Source: Agreia sp. Leaf283 (GTDB lineage Bacteria; Actinomycetota; Actinomycetes; Actinomycetales; Microbacteriaceae). From it: a stretch of DNA of 64,000 nucleotides. Below the pieces are notes generated by a model that did no database searches, had not been told where the DNA came from, and worked only from the letters and a program-made list of their open reading frames with translations. Position 1 is the first letter of the stretch. Each line of letters starts with the position of its first letter. Positions 50,488-58,938 of the stretch are shown in pieces. A program made the position numbers and the translations under genes. Location: NCBI RefSeq assembly GCF_001422485.1, contig NZ_LMNF01000001.1, positions 503,900 through 567,899 on the forward strand. Reading direction: 5' to 3'.

Positions 50488-51219
50488 TCAGGCCACCGGA
50501 CGCGGCTCCGAGCTCGCGCGCACGCTCCGCGCCCGCCTCGAGACCGCCGGCAGGAAGGCCGACGCCCAGACCACGTAGCCCCGGTCGTTCGGGTGGAAGA
50601 GGTCGCCGGCCGCCTGATAGACGGCGCGCACGATTCCCTGGCGCTTCGTCACCGCATACAGCGGCGCTACGGTCAGGCCGTGCCGGGCGGCAGTCGCGCG
50701 CACGATGCGATTCGCGACCGCGACCAGACGCTCCCGCTGCGGAATGTGAAAGCAGGGCAGGTCGGCGACGATGGTCGACGGCGGCAGCTGGGCGTAGACC
50801 TCTTCGAGCTCGCGCGTGAAGCGCTCCTTCTCGAAGCTGTTGATGTCGTTCGCGCCGATCGACACGGTGAGCAGGTCGGGTTGGGCATCTCCCAGCAGCG
50901 TGGCCAGCTTCGGCATCTGGATGGCGATCGCCTCGCGCAGGCGGGCGCCCGCAACGCTGAGATTGACGATGCGAACGGTGCGCCCCGTCTCCGCCGCGAA
51001 GCGGTCGGCCACGATCTGCACGTAGCCGCGGTTGGGCTTGGACGCTCCGATGCCCTGGGCTGCGGAGTCCCCGATCACGACGTAGAGCAGCTCGCCCGCC
51101 TTCTTCTGGCGGGCCCTCCAGAACGCCGAGTTGACCGGAATCGTGAGGTTGATGCGAGCGGCCTCGGCCTCGCGATGGCGGGCGATCAGACTGATCGGCC
51201 AGAGGGAGAGAAGGTTCAC
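50488..51219 (-). CDS. SGNH/GDSL-type lipase or esterase
   Basis: A 243-residue SGNH hydrolase. Block I is VVIGDSAAQGIG with the nucleophilic Ser near residue 51, block II NLSVAGARLREA, block III TVSIGANDI, and block V DLFHPNDRGYVVWA with the catalytic Asp-x-x-His. An N-terminal segment is moderately hydrophobic (MNLLSLWPISLIA) but lacks a clean signal peptide. It faces ktrA across the 68-bp hairpin. Substrate unknown. Confidence 0.88.
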   Translation of the reverse strand: MNLLSLWPISLIARHREAEAARINLTIPVNSAFWRARQKKAGELLYVVIGDSAAQGIGASKPNRGYVQIVADRFAAETGRTVRIVNLSVAGARLREAIAIQMPKLATLLGDAQPDLLTVSIGANDINSFEKERFTRELEEVYAQLPPSTIVADLPCFHIPQRERLVAVANRIVRATAARHGLTVAPLYAVTKRQGIVRAVYQAAGDLFHPNDRGYVVWASAFLPAVSRRARSVRASSEPRPVA

Positions 51220-51236
51220 GCTGAAACGCTACGCCC

Positions 51237-51347
51237 GTTGCCTGAGGGTGTCGAAGGGGTTGATGAAAGCACGTCGCCTCTTGTCGGGTTCCCTTCGACA
51301 GGCTCAGGGAACGGGAGAGGGGGTTCCCTTCGACAGGCTCAGGGAAC
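51237..51347. repeat. three copies of the dispersed repeat
   Basis: A degenerate forward copy (51237-51258) and two perfect reverse copies (51291-51312, 51326-51347) lie between the SGNH gene and proC, the last ending just before the proC stop. Confidence 0.85.
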
Positions 51348-51352
51348 GGGGG

Positions 51353-52201
51353 TCAGCCGGCGGCGAGCTCCTTGGCGCGGGCGAGGGCCGCATCCGTCGC
51401 CCGGGCGAAGAGGTCGTCGACTCCCCCGTCCTGCAGCACGGCGATGGCGCGCTCCGTCGTTCCGTTCGGGCTCGTCACCTGCCGGCGCAGCTCCGTCGGC
51501 GTCGACTCCGACGCGGCGAGAAGCCGCGACGCGCCCAGGAACGTTCCGTTCACGAGAACGGCCGCCTCCTCCGGAGTGAAGCCTTTCTGCACGGCAACCG
51601 CGGTGAGCTGCTCGATGAGGAAGAACACGTACGCCGGACCTGACCCCGAGATCGTGCTCAACGCATCCAGCTTCTCTTCGGGAACGACGACGACCTCGCC
51701 GACCGTCTCGAACACCCGGGTGACCAGGGCGAGCTGCTCCGACGTCGAGCGCCTGCCCGCCGACAGCCCGGTCACCGCGCTGCCCACGATCGCGGGCGTG
51801 TTCGGCATCGACCTCAGCACCGCGACGCTCTCGGGCAGGCGCTGCTCGAAGGTGGCGACGGTCACGCCGGCCGCCACGCTCACGACGATCGCGCCCGGCT
51901 CGAGCGCATCCGCGATCTCGTCGAGCAGCGCGGGCACCATGGGCGGCTTCACCGCCACCAGAACGATGGATGCCCCGGCCACGGCCAGGCGGTTGGCCTC
52001 GGGCTCGTCGTCGGTCGCCCAGGCCGTGACCGCGTCGACACCGTCGAACTCTGCGGCACGAGCGGCCGAGCGGTTCGTCACGCGGATTCCGCCGGAGACC
52101 TCGACCGTGGGCGCGAGCAGGCCGGAGAGGATGGCGCGGCCCATCGATCCGGCACCGAGGATGGCGATGGCGGGCAGGGAGACAGGAGAGGTGTCGGTCA
52201 C
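51353..52201 (-). CDS. proC: pyrroline-5-carboxylate reductase
   Basis: A 282-residue enzyme making proline from pyrroline-5-carboxylate with NAD(P)H. The Rossmann motif IAILGAGSMGRAILSGLL is at residues 11-28. The C-terminal dimer domain has ALSTISGSGPAYVFFLIEQLTAVAVQKGF and SPNGTTERAIAVLQDGG, which hold the substrate site. Normal length. It is divergent from the cation efflux gene, 73 bases away. Confidence 0.95.
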   Translation of the reverse strand: MTDTSPVSLPAIAILGAGSMGRAILSGLLAPTVEVSGGIRVTNRSAARAAEFDGVDAVTAWATDDEPEANRLAVAGASIVLVAVKPPMVPALLDEIADALEPGAIVVSVAAGVTVATFEQRLPESVAVLRSMPNTPAIVGSAVTGLSAGRRSTSEQLALVTRVFETVGEVVVVPEEKLDALSTISGSGPAYVFFLIEQLTAVAVQKGFTPEEAAVLVNGTFLGASRLLAASESTPTELRRQVTSPNGTTERAIAVLQDGGVDDLFARATDAALARAKELAAG

Positions 52202-52274
52202 CCGTCCATCCTAGGATTGGGGTTCGACGGGGAAGCCGCCATCGGGCCACACACAGCGCGCAGAGGTCACACAC

Positions 52275-53234
52275 ATGAGCACATCCGGAGGCAGCAAGGC
52301 GATCCTGGCGGCGTTGGCGGCCAACATCGGCATCGCCCTCACCAAGTTCATCGCGTTCCTCTTCTCCGGGTCGTCGTCGATGCTCGCCGAGAGCGTGCAC
52401 TCCGCGGCCGACTCCGGCAACCAGCTGCTGTTGCTGCTCGGCGGCCGCAAGTCGCGCAAACAGGCCGACCGCGCGCATCCGTTCGGCTACGGCCGCGAGC
52501 GCTACGTCTACGCCTTCGTCGTGTCGATCATCCTGTTCTCGGTGGGTGGAGTCTTCGCCCTCTACGAGGGAATAGAGAAGGTGAACGATCCGCATCCGCT
52601 CGAGGTGTGGTGGCTTCCGCTGCTCGTGCTGGCCATCGCCATCGGGCTCGAGGGCTTCTCACTGCGCACGGCCATCGGCGAGTCGAACCACACGCGGGGC
52701 TCGCAGAGCTGGCTGCAGTTCATCCGCCGCGCGAAGGCACCGGAGCTGCCGGTCGTTCTGCTCGAAGACACGGCCGCCCTGCTGGGTCTCGTCTTCGCGT
52801 TCGCCGGCGTGGGCCTCACCGTGCTCACCGGAAACGGTATCTGGGACGGCATCGGAACGATCTTCATCGGCGCCCTGCTCGTGCTCGTCGCCATCATTCT
52901 CGGCATCGAGACGAAGAGCCTGCTCGTGGGCGAGGGCGCCACCGACGAAGACCTCGCGAAGATCGAGAACGCCATCACGTCGAGCCCCGAGGTCGAGCAC
53001 CTCGTGCACCTGAAGACCATGTATCTCGGGCCCGACGAGATGCTCGTCGGCGCCAAGATCACGCTGCCGGCGGTCACGACGCTCACCGACATCGCCCTCG
53101 CTATCAACGCGGTCGAGGCGCGCATCCGCGAGGCAGTGCCGATCGCCCGCGTCATCTACCTGGAGCCCGACGTGTACGTGCCGAGCGTGGACGAGGCCGT
53201 CGCAGACTCGGCCGACACGCCCGCCACGAGCTGA
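52275..53234 (+). CDS. cation diffusion facilitator (CDF) efflux protein
   Basis: A 319-residue divalent-cation/proton antiporter. The signature ALTKFIAFLFSGSSSMLAESVHSAADSGNQLLLLLGGRKSRK, with the HxxxD metal ligands, spans helices 1-2. The second site is LLEDTAALLGLVFAFAGVG. The C-terminal cytoplasmic domain ends GADEMLVGAKITLPA-like sequence and an Asp-rich tail. Metal (Zn, Mn or Fe) cannot be fixed by eye. Confidence 0.92.
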   Translation: MSTSGGSKAILAALAANIGIALTKFIAFLFSGSSSMLAESVHSAADSGNQLLLLLGGRKSRKQADRAHPFGYGRERYVYAFVVSIILFSVGGVFALYEGIEKVNDPHPLEVWWLPLLVLAIAIGLEGFSLRTAIGESNHTRGSQSWLQFIRRAKAPELPVVLLEDTAALLGLVFAFAGVGLTVLTGNGIWDGIGTIFIGALLVLVAIILGIETKSLLVGEGATDEDLAKIENAITSSPEVEHLVHLKTMYLGPDEMLVGAKITLPAVTTLTDIALAINAVEARIREAVPIARVIYLEPDVYVPSVDEAVADSADTPATS

Positions 53235-53251
53235 GCGCGGGCGCGCTCGAC

Positions 53252-53737
53252 CTACAGTCGCGAGCGGAAGAAGGTTGTCAGGGCCGCGGCGCAGGCGTCG
53301 GCTTCGACGCCCGCCCAGACCTCGACCGTGTGGTTGAGGCGGCGGTCGCGCAGCACGTCGTAGACGGAGCCGACCGCGCCGGCCTTCTCGTCCCACGCGC
53401 CGAACACCACGGTGGGCACGCGCGCCGCCAGGATCGCCCCGGCGCACATCACGCACGGTTCGAGGGTGACGATGAGCGTGCACCCCTCGAGCCGCCAGTC
53501 GCCGGTCCGCTCGGCGGCCGCCCGCAGCGCCAGCACCTCGGCGTGCGCGGTGGGGTCGTGCCGCAGCTCGCGCTCGTTGCGGCCGCTCCCGATGACCCGG
53601 CCCGAGGCATCCAGAACCAGTGCCGACACGGGAACGTCGCCCGACGCCTCGGCGAGCCGGGCGTCTGCGAGCAGCTGGCGCATGCGCTCGCCGTACGCGG
53701 CAGGCCATGGATGCGCGGGGCCCGGTCGTTCCGACAT
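53252..53737 (-). CDS. tadA: tRNA-specific adenosine deaminase
   Basis: A 161-residue zinc deaminase converting A34 to inosine in tRNA-Arg(ACG). The catalytic HAE is in DPTAHAEVLALR and the zinc cysteines in TLEPCVMCAGAILAAR. ATG at 53737 (MSERPGPAHPW) is chosen. It faces upp divergently with 36 bases between, an arrangement common in actinobacteria. Confidence 0.94.
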   Translation of the reverse strand: MSERPGPAHPWPAAYGERMRQLLADARLAEASGDVPVSALVLDASGRVIGSGRNERELRHDPTAHAEVLALRAAAERTGDWRLEGCTLIVTLEPCVMCAGAILAARVPTVVFGAWDEKAGAVGSVYDVLRDRRLNHTVEVWAGVEADACAAALTTFFRSRL

Positions 53738-53773
53738 GCCGCCAGTCCCCTTCCGCTCCAGTAGATTGAGCCT

Positions 53774-54406
53774 ATGCGAGTTCACGTTGCCGACCACCCG
53801 CTCATCACGCACAAGCTCACCGTGCTGCGAGACAAGTCGACGCCGGCACCCACGTTCCGGGCGCTCACCGAAGAGCTCGTCACCCTGCTCGCCTACGAGG
53901 CCACCCGCGAGGTGCGCACCGAGGTCGTCACGATCCAGACGCCGGTAGCCGAGACCCAGGGCCTCGCGATCTCCGAGCCGCGTCCCCTCATCGTTCCGAT
54001 CCTCCGCGCGGGGCTCGGCATGCTCGAGGGCATGGTCAAGCTCATTCCCAGCGCCGAGGTCGGATTCCTCGGCATGGTGCGCAACGAGGAGACGCTCGAG
54101 CCCACCACCTACGCCGAGCGCCTGCCCGACGACCTGAGCGACCGGCAGTGCTTCGTGCTCGACCCGATGCTGGCCACGGGAGGGTCGCTCGGAGCGGCCA
54201 TCGACTTCCTCTTCGCCCGCGGTGCCGTCGACGTGACCGCGATCTGCCTGCTCGGAGCCCCCGAGGGAGTCGCCGCGCTCGAGAAGGCCACCGAGGGCCG
54301 CGAAGTGCACCTCGTGCTCGGGGCGCTCGACGAGCGCCTCAACGAGAAGGGCTACATCGTTCCGGGCCTGGGCGACGCGGGCGACCGCCTCTACGGCCTC
54401 GTCTGA
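53774..54406 (+). CDS. upp: uracil phosphoribosyltransferase
   Basis: A 210-residue enzyme making UMP from uracil and [28 protein letters not shown] opens it, [19 protein letters not shown] follows, the PRPP loop is [16 protein letters not shown] near residue 125, and the uracil site is [18 protein letters not shown] at the C-terminus. Complete and of standard length. Confidence 0.96.
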   Translation: MRVHVADHPLITHKLTVLRDKSTPAPTFRALTEELVTLLAYEATREVRTEVVTIQTPVAETQGLAISEPRPLIVPILRAGLGMLEGMVKLIPSAEVGFLGMVRNEETLEPTTYAERLPDDLSDRQCFVLDPMLATGGSLGAAIDFLFARGAVDVTAICLLGAPEGVAALEKATEGREVHLVLGALDERLNEKGYIVPGLGDAGDRLYGLV

Positions 54407-54411
54407 TCGCG

Positions 54412-54437
54412 CGCGGGGCGGTCTGATCCACCCCGCG
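54412..54437 (+). terminator. hairpin after upp
   Basis: A 7-bp stem CGCGGGG (54412-54418) with CCCCGCG (54431-54437) begins five bases after the upp stop. It is followed by TCAAAAAAA, not a T-run on the forward strand. Confidence 0.5.
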
Positions 54438-54449
54438 TCAAAAAAATGC

Positions 54450-54480
54450 TTGACACGCGGAGTCATATTCCGCTTAGCTC
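54450..54480 (+). promoter_or_regulatory. promoter of the winged-helix regulator leader
   Basis: TTGACA (54450-54455), a perfect -35, is followed by a -10-like region CTTAGC or TAGCTC (54473-54480). The small reading frame starts at 54487, about seven bases further, which again fits a leaderless start. About 320 nt of leader then precede the regulator. Confidence 0.55.
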
Positions 54481-54486
54481 TCCTTT

Positions 54487-54588
54487 ATGACTGACAACGC
54501 GCTCGCCCTTACCTCCTTTGAGGCATTGGGGACTGCTGGCATGATGATGCCCAGCAGCGCTGTCATGTGTTGCCGAATGTGTGCTTGA
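54487..54588 (+). CDS. Met/Cys-rich upstream leader peptide (candidate)
   Basis: A 33-residue open frame, MTDNALALTSFEALGTAG then MMMPSSAVMCCRMCA. The last 15 residues hold five Met and three Cys, with a Cys-Cys pair near the stop. The ATG sits directly after a promoter-like sequence with no ribosome site, as for leaderless upstream peptides in actinobacteria. The AGCAG-type hairpin CTGCTGG/CCAGCAG (54533-54557) lies inside it. Met/Cys codon clusters near a stop are the hallmark of attenuator peptides. No protein function is proposed. Confidence 0.5.
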   Translation: MTDNALALTSFEALGTAGMMMPSSAVMCCRMCA

Positions 54589-54806
54589 CCAGACACTGCG
54601 CCTGACAATTCAGGTTCGCTGGGTTCCGAGGTCTTCGTCTCTCTGTCACGAAGAGATCTCCGAATCCCCCGCCTGGTTCTGAACCACAGAACCGTCCGCG
54701 GTCTCCGGCTTTCCCGCCGCACCATTCGCACGACCCGCCCACGGGCATCCGTTTCTTCGCCGTATCCGGCCGGATGACCTGGGCACCTCATCGAAGGATC
54801 TCCCCC
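54589..54806 (+). promoter_or_regulatory. structured leader between the upstream peptide and the winged-helix gene
   Basis: Several hairpins can be drawn: CCTGA/TCAGG (54601-54614), TCTTCGT/ACGAAGA (54632-54654) and GGTTCTG/CAGAACC (54675-54693). No open frame with a ribosome site is visible. A switch between pairing states controlled by translation of the upstream peptide is possible. Confidence 0.4.
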
Positions 54807-55514
54807 ATGTCTCTCGCACACCTCGACACCCGTCCCTCCGCCCCCGTCGCCTCGATCGGCCGCCCCGAGCAGTTCGCCGCCGAATCGACGCCGACCCGCC
54901 TTCGCGCCGTTCCCACGGGCACCGAAGCACGCGGATTCGTTCTCTACGTCGGAATCGACGAAGACAAGGCCGCAGCCGACGGCACCGACCTCTCTGAGAT
55001 CGTCGCCCAGCTGCGGGCCCTCGCCGCACAGCTCTCCCCCTCCTCCGAGACCTACGCCGCTGTCGCCCTGGCGCCGCGCGGCGCCGGCGGACGCGACGTC
55101 GACGTGGTGCGGCTCGCCCTGCAGGATCCCGCGGCCCTGGCCAAGCACCGCCACGCTCCCGAAGATGAAGATCGCGCCCGCGACGGCGTCGTCATCGACC
55201 TGTCGCGCAAGCGCGTGCTGCTCGACAACGATGCCGCCAACCTCACCTACAAGGAGTTCGAGCTGCTGCAGTACCTCGTTCTGCGCGAGGGCCGCACCAT
55301 CGACCGCGCCGAACTCATCGCGTCGCTGTGGTCGGCAGACGACAGCGACATTCCGAACGAGCGCACCATCGACGTGCACGTGCGTCGCCTGCGCGCCAAG
55401 CTCGGCGACTACGAAGACATCGTGCGCACGGTGCGCGGCGCCGGCTACCGCTTCGATCGCCACGCCGACGTCTCGGTGCAGCACACGTCGACGCCGTCGC
55501 CCGACCTGTTCTAA
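54807..55514 (+). CDS. winged-helix regulator lacking a receiver domain
   Basis: A 235-residue protein. ATG at 54807 is chosen because AAGGAT precedes it; an in-frame start at 54774 is poorer. The C-terminal 90 residues are an OmpR/PhoB-type winged helix: NLTYKEFELLQYLVLREGRTIDRAELIASLW and ERTIDVHVRRLRAKLGDYEDIVRTVRGAGYRF. The N-terminal 130 residues do not form a receiver: there is no acidic pocket or LTKP lysine, only ARGFVLYVGIDEDKAAADGTDLSEIV and a SSETYAAVALAPRG segment. It may bind a ligand or act unphosphorylated. It is 69 bases before a carboxylate-amine ligase gene. Confidence 0.85.
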   Translation: MSLAHLDTRPSAPVASIGRPEQFAAESTPTRLRAVPTGTEARGFVLYVGIDEDKAAADGTDLSEIVAQLRALAAQLSPSSETYAAVALAPRGAGGRDVDVVRLALQDPAALAKHRHAPEDEDRARDGVVIDLSRKRVLLDNDAANLTYKEFELLQYLVLREGRTIDRAELIASLWSADDSDIPNERTIDVHVRRLRAKLGDYEDIVRTVRGAGYRFDRHADVSVQHTSTPSPDLF

Positions 55515-55583
55515 GCCGCTAGCAGACCGGCCCGCGATGCGCTCCCGGTCGCTTTGTTCGGGCGCCCGCATTAGGTTGTGGTC

Positions 55584-56690
55584 ATGAGCGCGGAACTGAC
55601 GCTGGGCGCAGAAGAAGAGCTTCACCTCATCGACCTCGATTCCTGGCGGCTGTCGGCCTCGGCGCCGCAGCTGCTCAAGCAGCTGCCGGGCGGCAGCTAT
55701 GCCGCCGAGCTTCAGCGCACCACCGTCGAGACGAACACCGAGGTCACCGAGACCCTCGCCGGACTGCGAGCCGAGCTCGTGCGGTTGAGGCGAGGCGTGA
55801 TGGATGTCGCCGGTCCGCTGGGCGTCGGAATCGCCGCCGTCGGCACCGCGCCCCGCTCGGAGATCTCCGACTTCGAGCTCACCTCGTCGCAGCGCTTCGG
55901 GGCGATGCAGGAGAAGTACCGGCTGCTCGTGGACGAGCAGCTGATCTGCGGTTTCCAGGTGCACGTGGGAGTCTCCGACCGCGATCTCGCCATCCAGCTC
56001 GCGCAGCGTGTGGCCGAGCATCTGCCTGTTCTGCTGGCCCTCTCGGCGAGCTCGCCGTTCTGGAACGGACACGACACCGGCTATGCGAGCGTGCGCAGCC
56101 TGGTCTGGCAGCGCTGGCCGAGCGCGGGGGCGACCGGGCCGCTCGAATCAGCCGCCGAGTACGACGAGCTCATCGCCGACCTGATCGGCACCGGGGTGAT
56201 CGCCGACGACGGCATGGCCTACTTCGACATTCGGCCGTCGGCCCACGCGCCCACCCTCGAACTGCGCGTGTGCGACGCGCTGCCCCTCGTCGACGACGCG
56301 GTGCTCATCGCCGGACTGTTCAGGGCTGCCGTGCGCGCCGCCGAGATCGACATCGAGAACGGCGTTCCCCTGCAGCCTCGGCGAGCACCCGTGCAGCGAG
56401 CCGCGCTCTGGCAGGCAGCGCGCACAGGGCTCTCAGCCGAACTGCTCAGCGCGGGGGCGCGACCGCATCCCATCGAAGCGGCGGAGGCCGTCCGCAGCCT
56501 GGTCGAGAGCCTCCGTCCCGCGCTCGACGAGTTCGGCGACTACGACGAGGTGCGGTCCCTGGCGGAGGACACCCTCGCCCGAGGCAACTCGTCGCACAGG
56601 CAACGCGCCACGTTCGCACGCACACAGCAGCTCGACGACGTCGTGAGACTCGTGGTCGCCGAGACCCAATCGATCGGAGAACGCTCATGA
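55584..56690 (+). CDS. YbdK-type carboxylate-amine ligase (glutamate-cysteine ligase family 2)
   Basis: A 368-residue ATP-grasp-like ligase: LTLGAEEELHLIDLDSWRL, VETNTEVTETLAGL, GFQVHVGVSDRD, ALSASSPFWNGHDTGYASVR and YFDIRPSAHAPTLELRVCDALP follow the GCS2 pattern. YbdK proteins have weak glutamate-cysteine ligase activity, and actinobacterial relatives include EgtA; the true substrate is uncertain. ATG at 55584 is preferred over GTG at 55578. The stop overlaps the next gene (ATGA). Placement after a Met/Cys leader fits a role in thiol metabolism, as inference. Confidence 0.88.
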   Translation: MSAELTLGAEEELHLIDLDSWRLSASAPQLLKQLPGGSYAAELQRTTVETNTEVTETLAGLRAELVRLRRGVMDVAGPLGVGIAAVGTAPRSEISDFELTSSQRFGAMQEKYRLLVDEQLICGFQVHVGVSDRDLAIQLAQRVAEHLPVLLALSASSPFWNGHDTGYASVRSLVWQRWPSAGATGPLESAAEYDELIADLIGTGVIADDGMAYFDIRPSAHAPTLELRVCDALPLVDDAVLIAGLFRAAVRAAEIDIENGVPLQPRRAPVQRAALWQAARTGLSAELLSAGARPHPIEAAEAVRSLVESLRPALDEFGDYDEVRSLAEDTLARGNSSHRQRATFARTQQLDDVVRLVVAETQSIGERS

Positions 56691-57247
56691 CGACGAACCC
56701 GCGCCGCGCAATCGGCTTCACCACCGAGCTCGTCGCGGGCGCCGTGGCCCTCCGCAGCTGGACTGTCGCCCTGCAGACCACGCCCACGGAGTTCTATCCG
56801 CGCTTCGGCCCTCTGCCCGCGGTCGTGGGAGTCGTGGACCAGCCCGACACGTGGGACGTCGTCGGCTACACGCGCACACTCCGGCTCTCCGACGGCAGCA
56901 CCGTCGTCGAGACGATCACGCACAGCGAGCCGGGCGCGTTCTTCGCCTACGACCTGAACGAGTTCACCGGCGTGCTCGGCCGACTCGTGAGCGGAGGGCG
57001 CGCGGAGTGGACCTTCACCCCGGCGGGTCCCGGTGGCTCCGACGCCTCGGGCGGCCCCGGCGGCTCGAGCCCGCACTCCGAGTCGGCGACCACGAACATC
57101 CGCTGGCAGTACCGCTTCTTTCCGCTACCCGGCCGGGCGTTCGTCGTGCGCGCCATCGTCGGGCTGTTCTGGGCGCCTTACATGGGCCGGGTGCTCGGTT
57201 CGATCGTCGAGACGATCGAGGCTCGGGGAAGCCGGCCTCACGACTGA
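56687..57247 (+). CDS. SRPBCC-like hypothetical protein
   Basis: A 186-residue protein coupled to the ligase gene by ATGA overlap. WDVVGYTRTLRLSDGSTVVETITHSEPGAFFAYDLNEFTGVLGRLVSGGRAEWTFTP looks like a START/polyketide-cyclase fold, with a Gly/Ser-rich loop (PGGSDASGGPGGSS) before the last strand WQYRFFPLPGRAFVVRAIVGLFWAPYMGRVL. No ligand is known. Its last ten bases overlap the convergent ABC ATPase gene. Confidence 0.75.
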   Translation: MTTNPRRAIGFTTELVAGAVALRSWTVALQTTPTEFYPRFGPLPAVVGVVDQPDTWDVVGYTRTLRLSDGSTVVETITHSEPGAFFAYDLNEFTGVLGRLVSGGRAEWTFTPAGPGGSDASGGPGGSSPHSESATTNIRWQYRFFPLPGRAFVVRAIVGLFWAPYMGRVLGSIVETIEARGSRPHD

Positions 57248-58938
57248 GCCGTGCCGCCGCTCGTGCGCGGGATCGCGTCGAGCAAGGCGCGGGTGTATGC
57301 ATTCTCGGGGCGCGCGAAGATCTGATCGACGGTGCCGTTCTCGACGACCTTCCCCCGCTGCAGAACCGTCACCGTGTCTGCGAGCTGCCTGACCAGGGCC
57401 AGGTCGTGCGACACGAGCAGGTACGACAGGCCGTGCTCTCGTTGGAGGCGCGAGAGTAGCTCGAGGATGCCCGCCTGCACACTCACGTCGAGGGCCGACG
57501 TCGGCTCGTCGAGCACCACAACATCCGGCCGCACGATGAGGGCCCGGGCTATGGCGACGCGCTGGCGCTGACCGCCCGAGAGCTGGCCGGGTCGGCGTGA
57601 GAGAACGGATGCCGGCAGCCCGACCTCCTCGATCGTCTGCTCGACGAGACGGGCGCGTTCGGCCCGTTCGCCGACGCGGAAGCGGTCGAGAGGTTCCCGC
57701 ACGATCCGGCTCACCCGCCAGGTGGGATCGAGCGACGTGAACGGGTTCTGGTAGACGAGTTGCAGGTGGCGCCGCAGACCGCGCAGCCCCGCCGACGTCT
57801 GCCCGTGCACCGGCGTGCCCGCCACCTCGATCCGTCCGGCATCCGGCTGTTCGAGGCCCAGCAGAAGGCGCACCGCGGTGGTCTTGCCCGACCCCGATTC
57901 GCCGACGAGCGCGTGGGTCGTTCCCCTCGCGAGCGTGAACGAGACGCCGTCGAGCGCGGTCACGTCGACGTCGCCCGAACGGAACCGCTTGGTGACGGCG
58001 TCGACCTCGACCGCGGGCGGCGCGACGGCTGGGGCGATGGCCGGGGTGGCACCGGATGCCGCGCCGCGCTGGATGCGGTACCGGTCGGGGTTCAGGGCGG
58101 GCACGTCGGCGTGGAGCTGCCGCGCGTACTCAGACGTCGGGGTCGAGAAGACCTGGCTCGACGAACCGCTCTCCTCGACGATCCCGTTCTTCAGCACCAC
58201 GATCGAGTCCGCCCGTTCGGCCGCGACCGCGAGGTCGTGCGTGATGAGCAGCAGGCTGATGCCCAGGTCTCGACGCAGCTCGGAGAGCAGGTCGAGGATG
58301 AGCTTCTGGATCGTCACGTCGAGCGCCGAGGTGGGCTCGTCCGCGACGATGAGCGCCGGCCTCGGCAGCACGGTCAGTCCGATGAGAACGCGCTGCAGCA
58401 TGCCGCCGGAAAGCTGATGCGGGTACGAGGCGTAGACCCTCTCGGGGTCGGGAAGGCCGACCCGCTCGAAAACCGACAGGATGTCTCGGCGCCGGACCCG
58501 CGCATCCGATTCGCCCGCGAGCGCGGCGGCCTCGTGGGCCTGCGAGCCGATGGTGCGCACGGGGTTCAGGGCCGACGACGGGTCCTGCGGAACGTAGCCC
58601 AGAAGGCGACCGCGCAGGGGCCTGAACTGCCGCTCGGGCAGGCCGAACAGCTCGCGGCCGTCGAGGCTCACGCTTCCGCTCACGGCGCTGTCGACCGTCG
58701 GGAGCAGGCGCAGGATGCTCTTCGCCACCGTCGACTTGCCCGAGCCGGACTCGCCGATCAGCGCCAGGCTCGTGCCGCGCTCGAGGGTGAAACCCACATC
58801 GCGCACGACGGTGGTGTCGCCATAGGAGACCGACAAGCCTTCGACGCTGAGCAGGGGCTGCGCGTCAGACGGACCGGAACGAACGGGTGGCACGACCTCG
58901 GCAAGCGCCGGCCGCGTGGTGTCGATCGATACGGTCAT
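57238..58938 (-). CDS. fused dipeptide/oligopeptide ABC transporter ATPase (DppD-DppF type)
   Basis: A 566-residue protein with two ABC ATPase domains in one chain. The first has LIGESGSGKSTVAKSIL (Walker A), YPHQLSGGMLQRVLIG (signature) and ALIVADEPTSALDVTI (Walker B). The second has LVGESGSGKTTAVRLLL, RPGQLSGGQRQRVAIARAL and VVVLDEPTSALDVSV. A Pro/Ala linker (ATPAIAPAVAPP) joins them. ATG at 58938 follows GGAGAACACA. It overlaps the DppC-type permease stop by four bases and ends the operon. Confidence 0.95.
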   Translation of the reverse strand: MTVSIDTTRPALAEVVPPVRSGPSDAQPLLSVEGLSVSYGDTTVVRDVGFTLERGTSLALIGESGSGKSTVAKSILRLLPTVDSAVSGSVSLDGRELFGLPERQFRPLRGRLLGYVPQDPSSALNPVRTIGSQAHEAAALAGESDARVRRRDILSVFERVGLPDPERVYASYPHQLSGGMLQRVLIGLTVLPRPALIVADEPTSALDVTIQKLILDLLSELRRDLGISLLLITHDLAVAAERADSIVVLKNGIVEESGSSSQVFSTPTSEYARQLHADVPALNPDRYRIQRGAASGATPAIAPAVAPPAVEVDAVTKRFRSGDVDVTALDGVSFTLARGTTHALVGESGSGKTTAVRLLLGLEQPDAGRIEVAGTPVHGQTSAGLRGLRRHLQLVYQNPFTSLDPTWRVSRIVREPLDRFRVGERAERARLVEQTIEEVGLPASVLSRRPGQLSGGQRQRVAIARALIVRPDVVVLDEPTSALDVSVQAGILELLSRLQREHGLSYLLVSHDLALVRQLADTVTVLQRGKVVENGTVDQIFARPENAYTRALLDAIPRTSGGTAQS

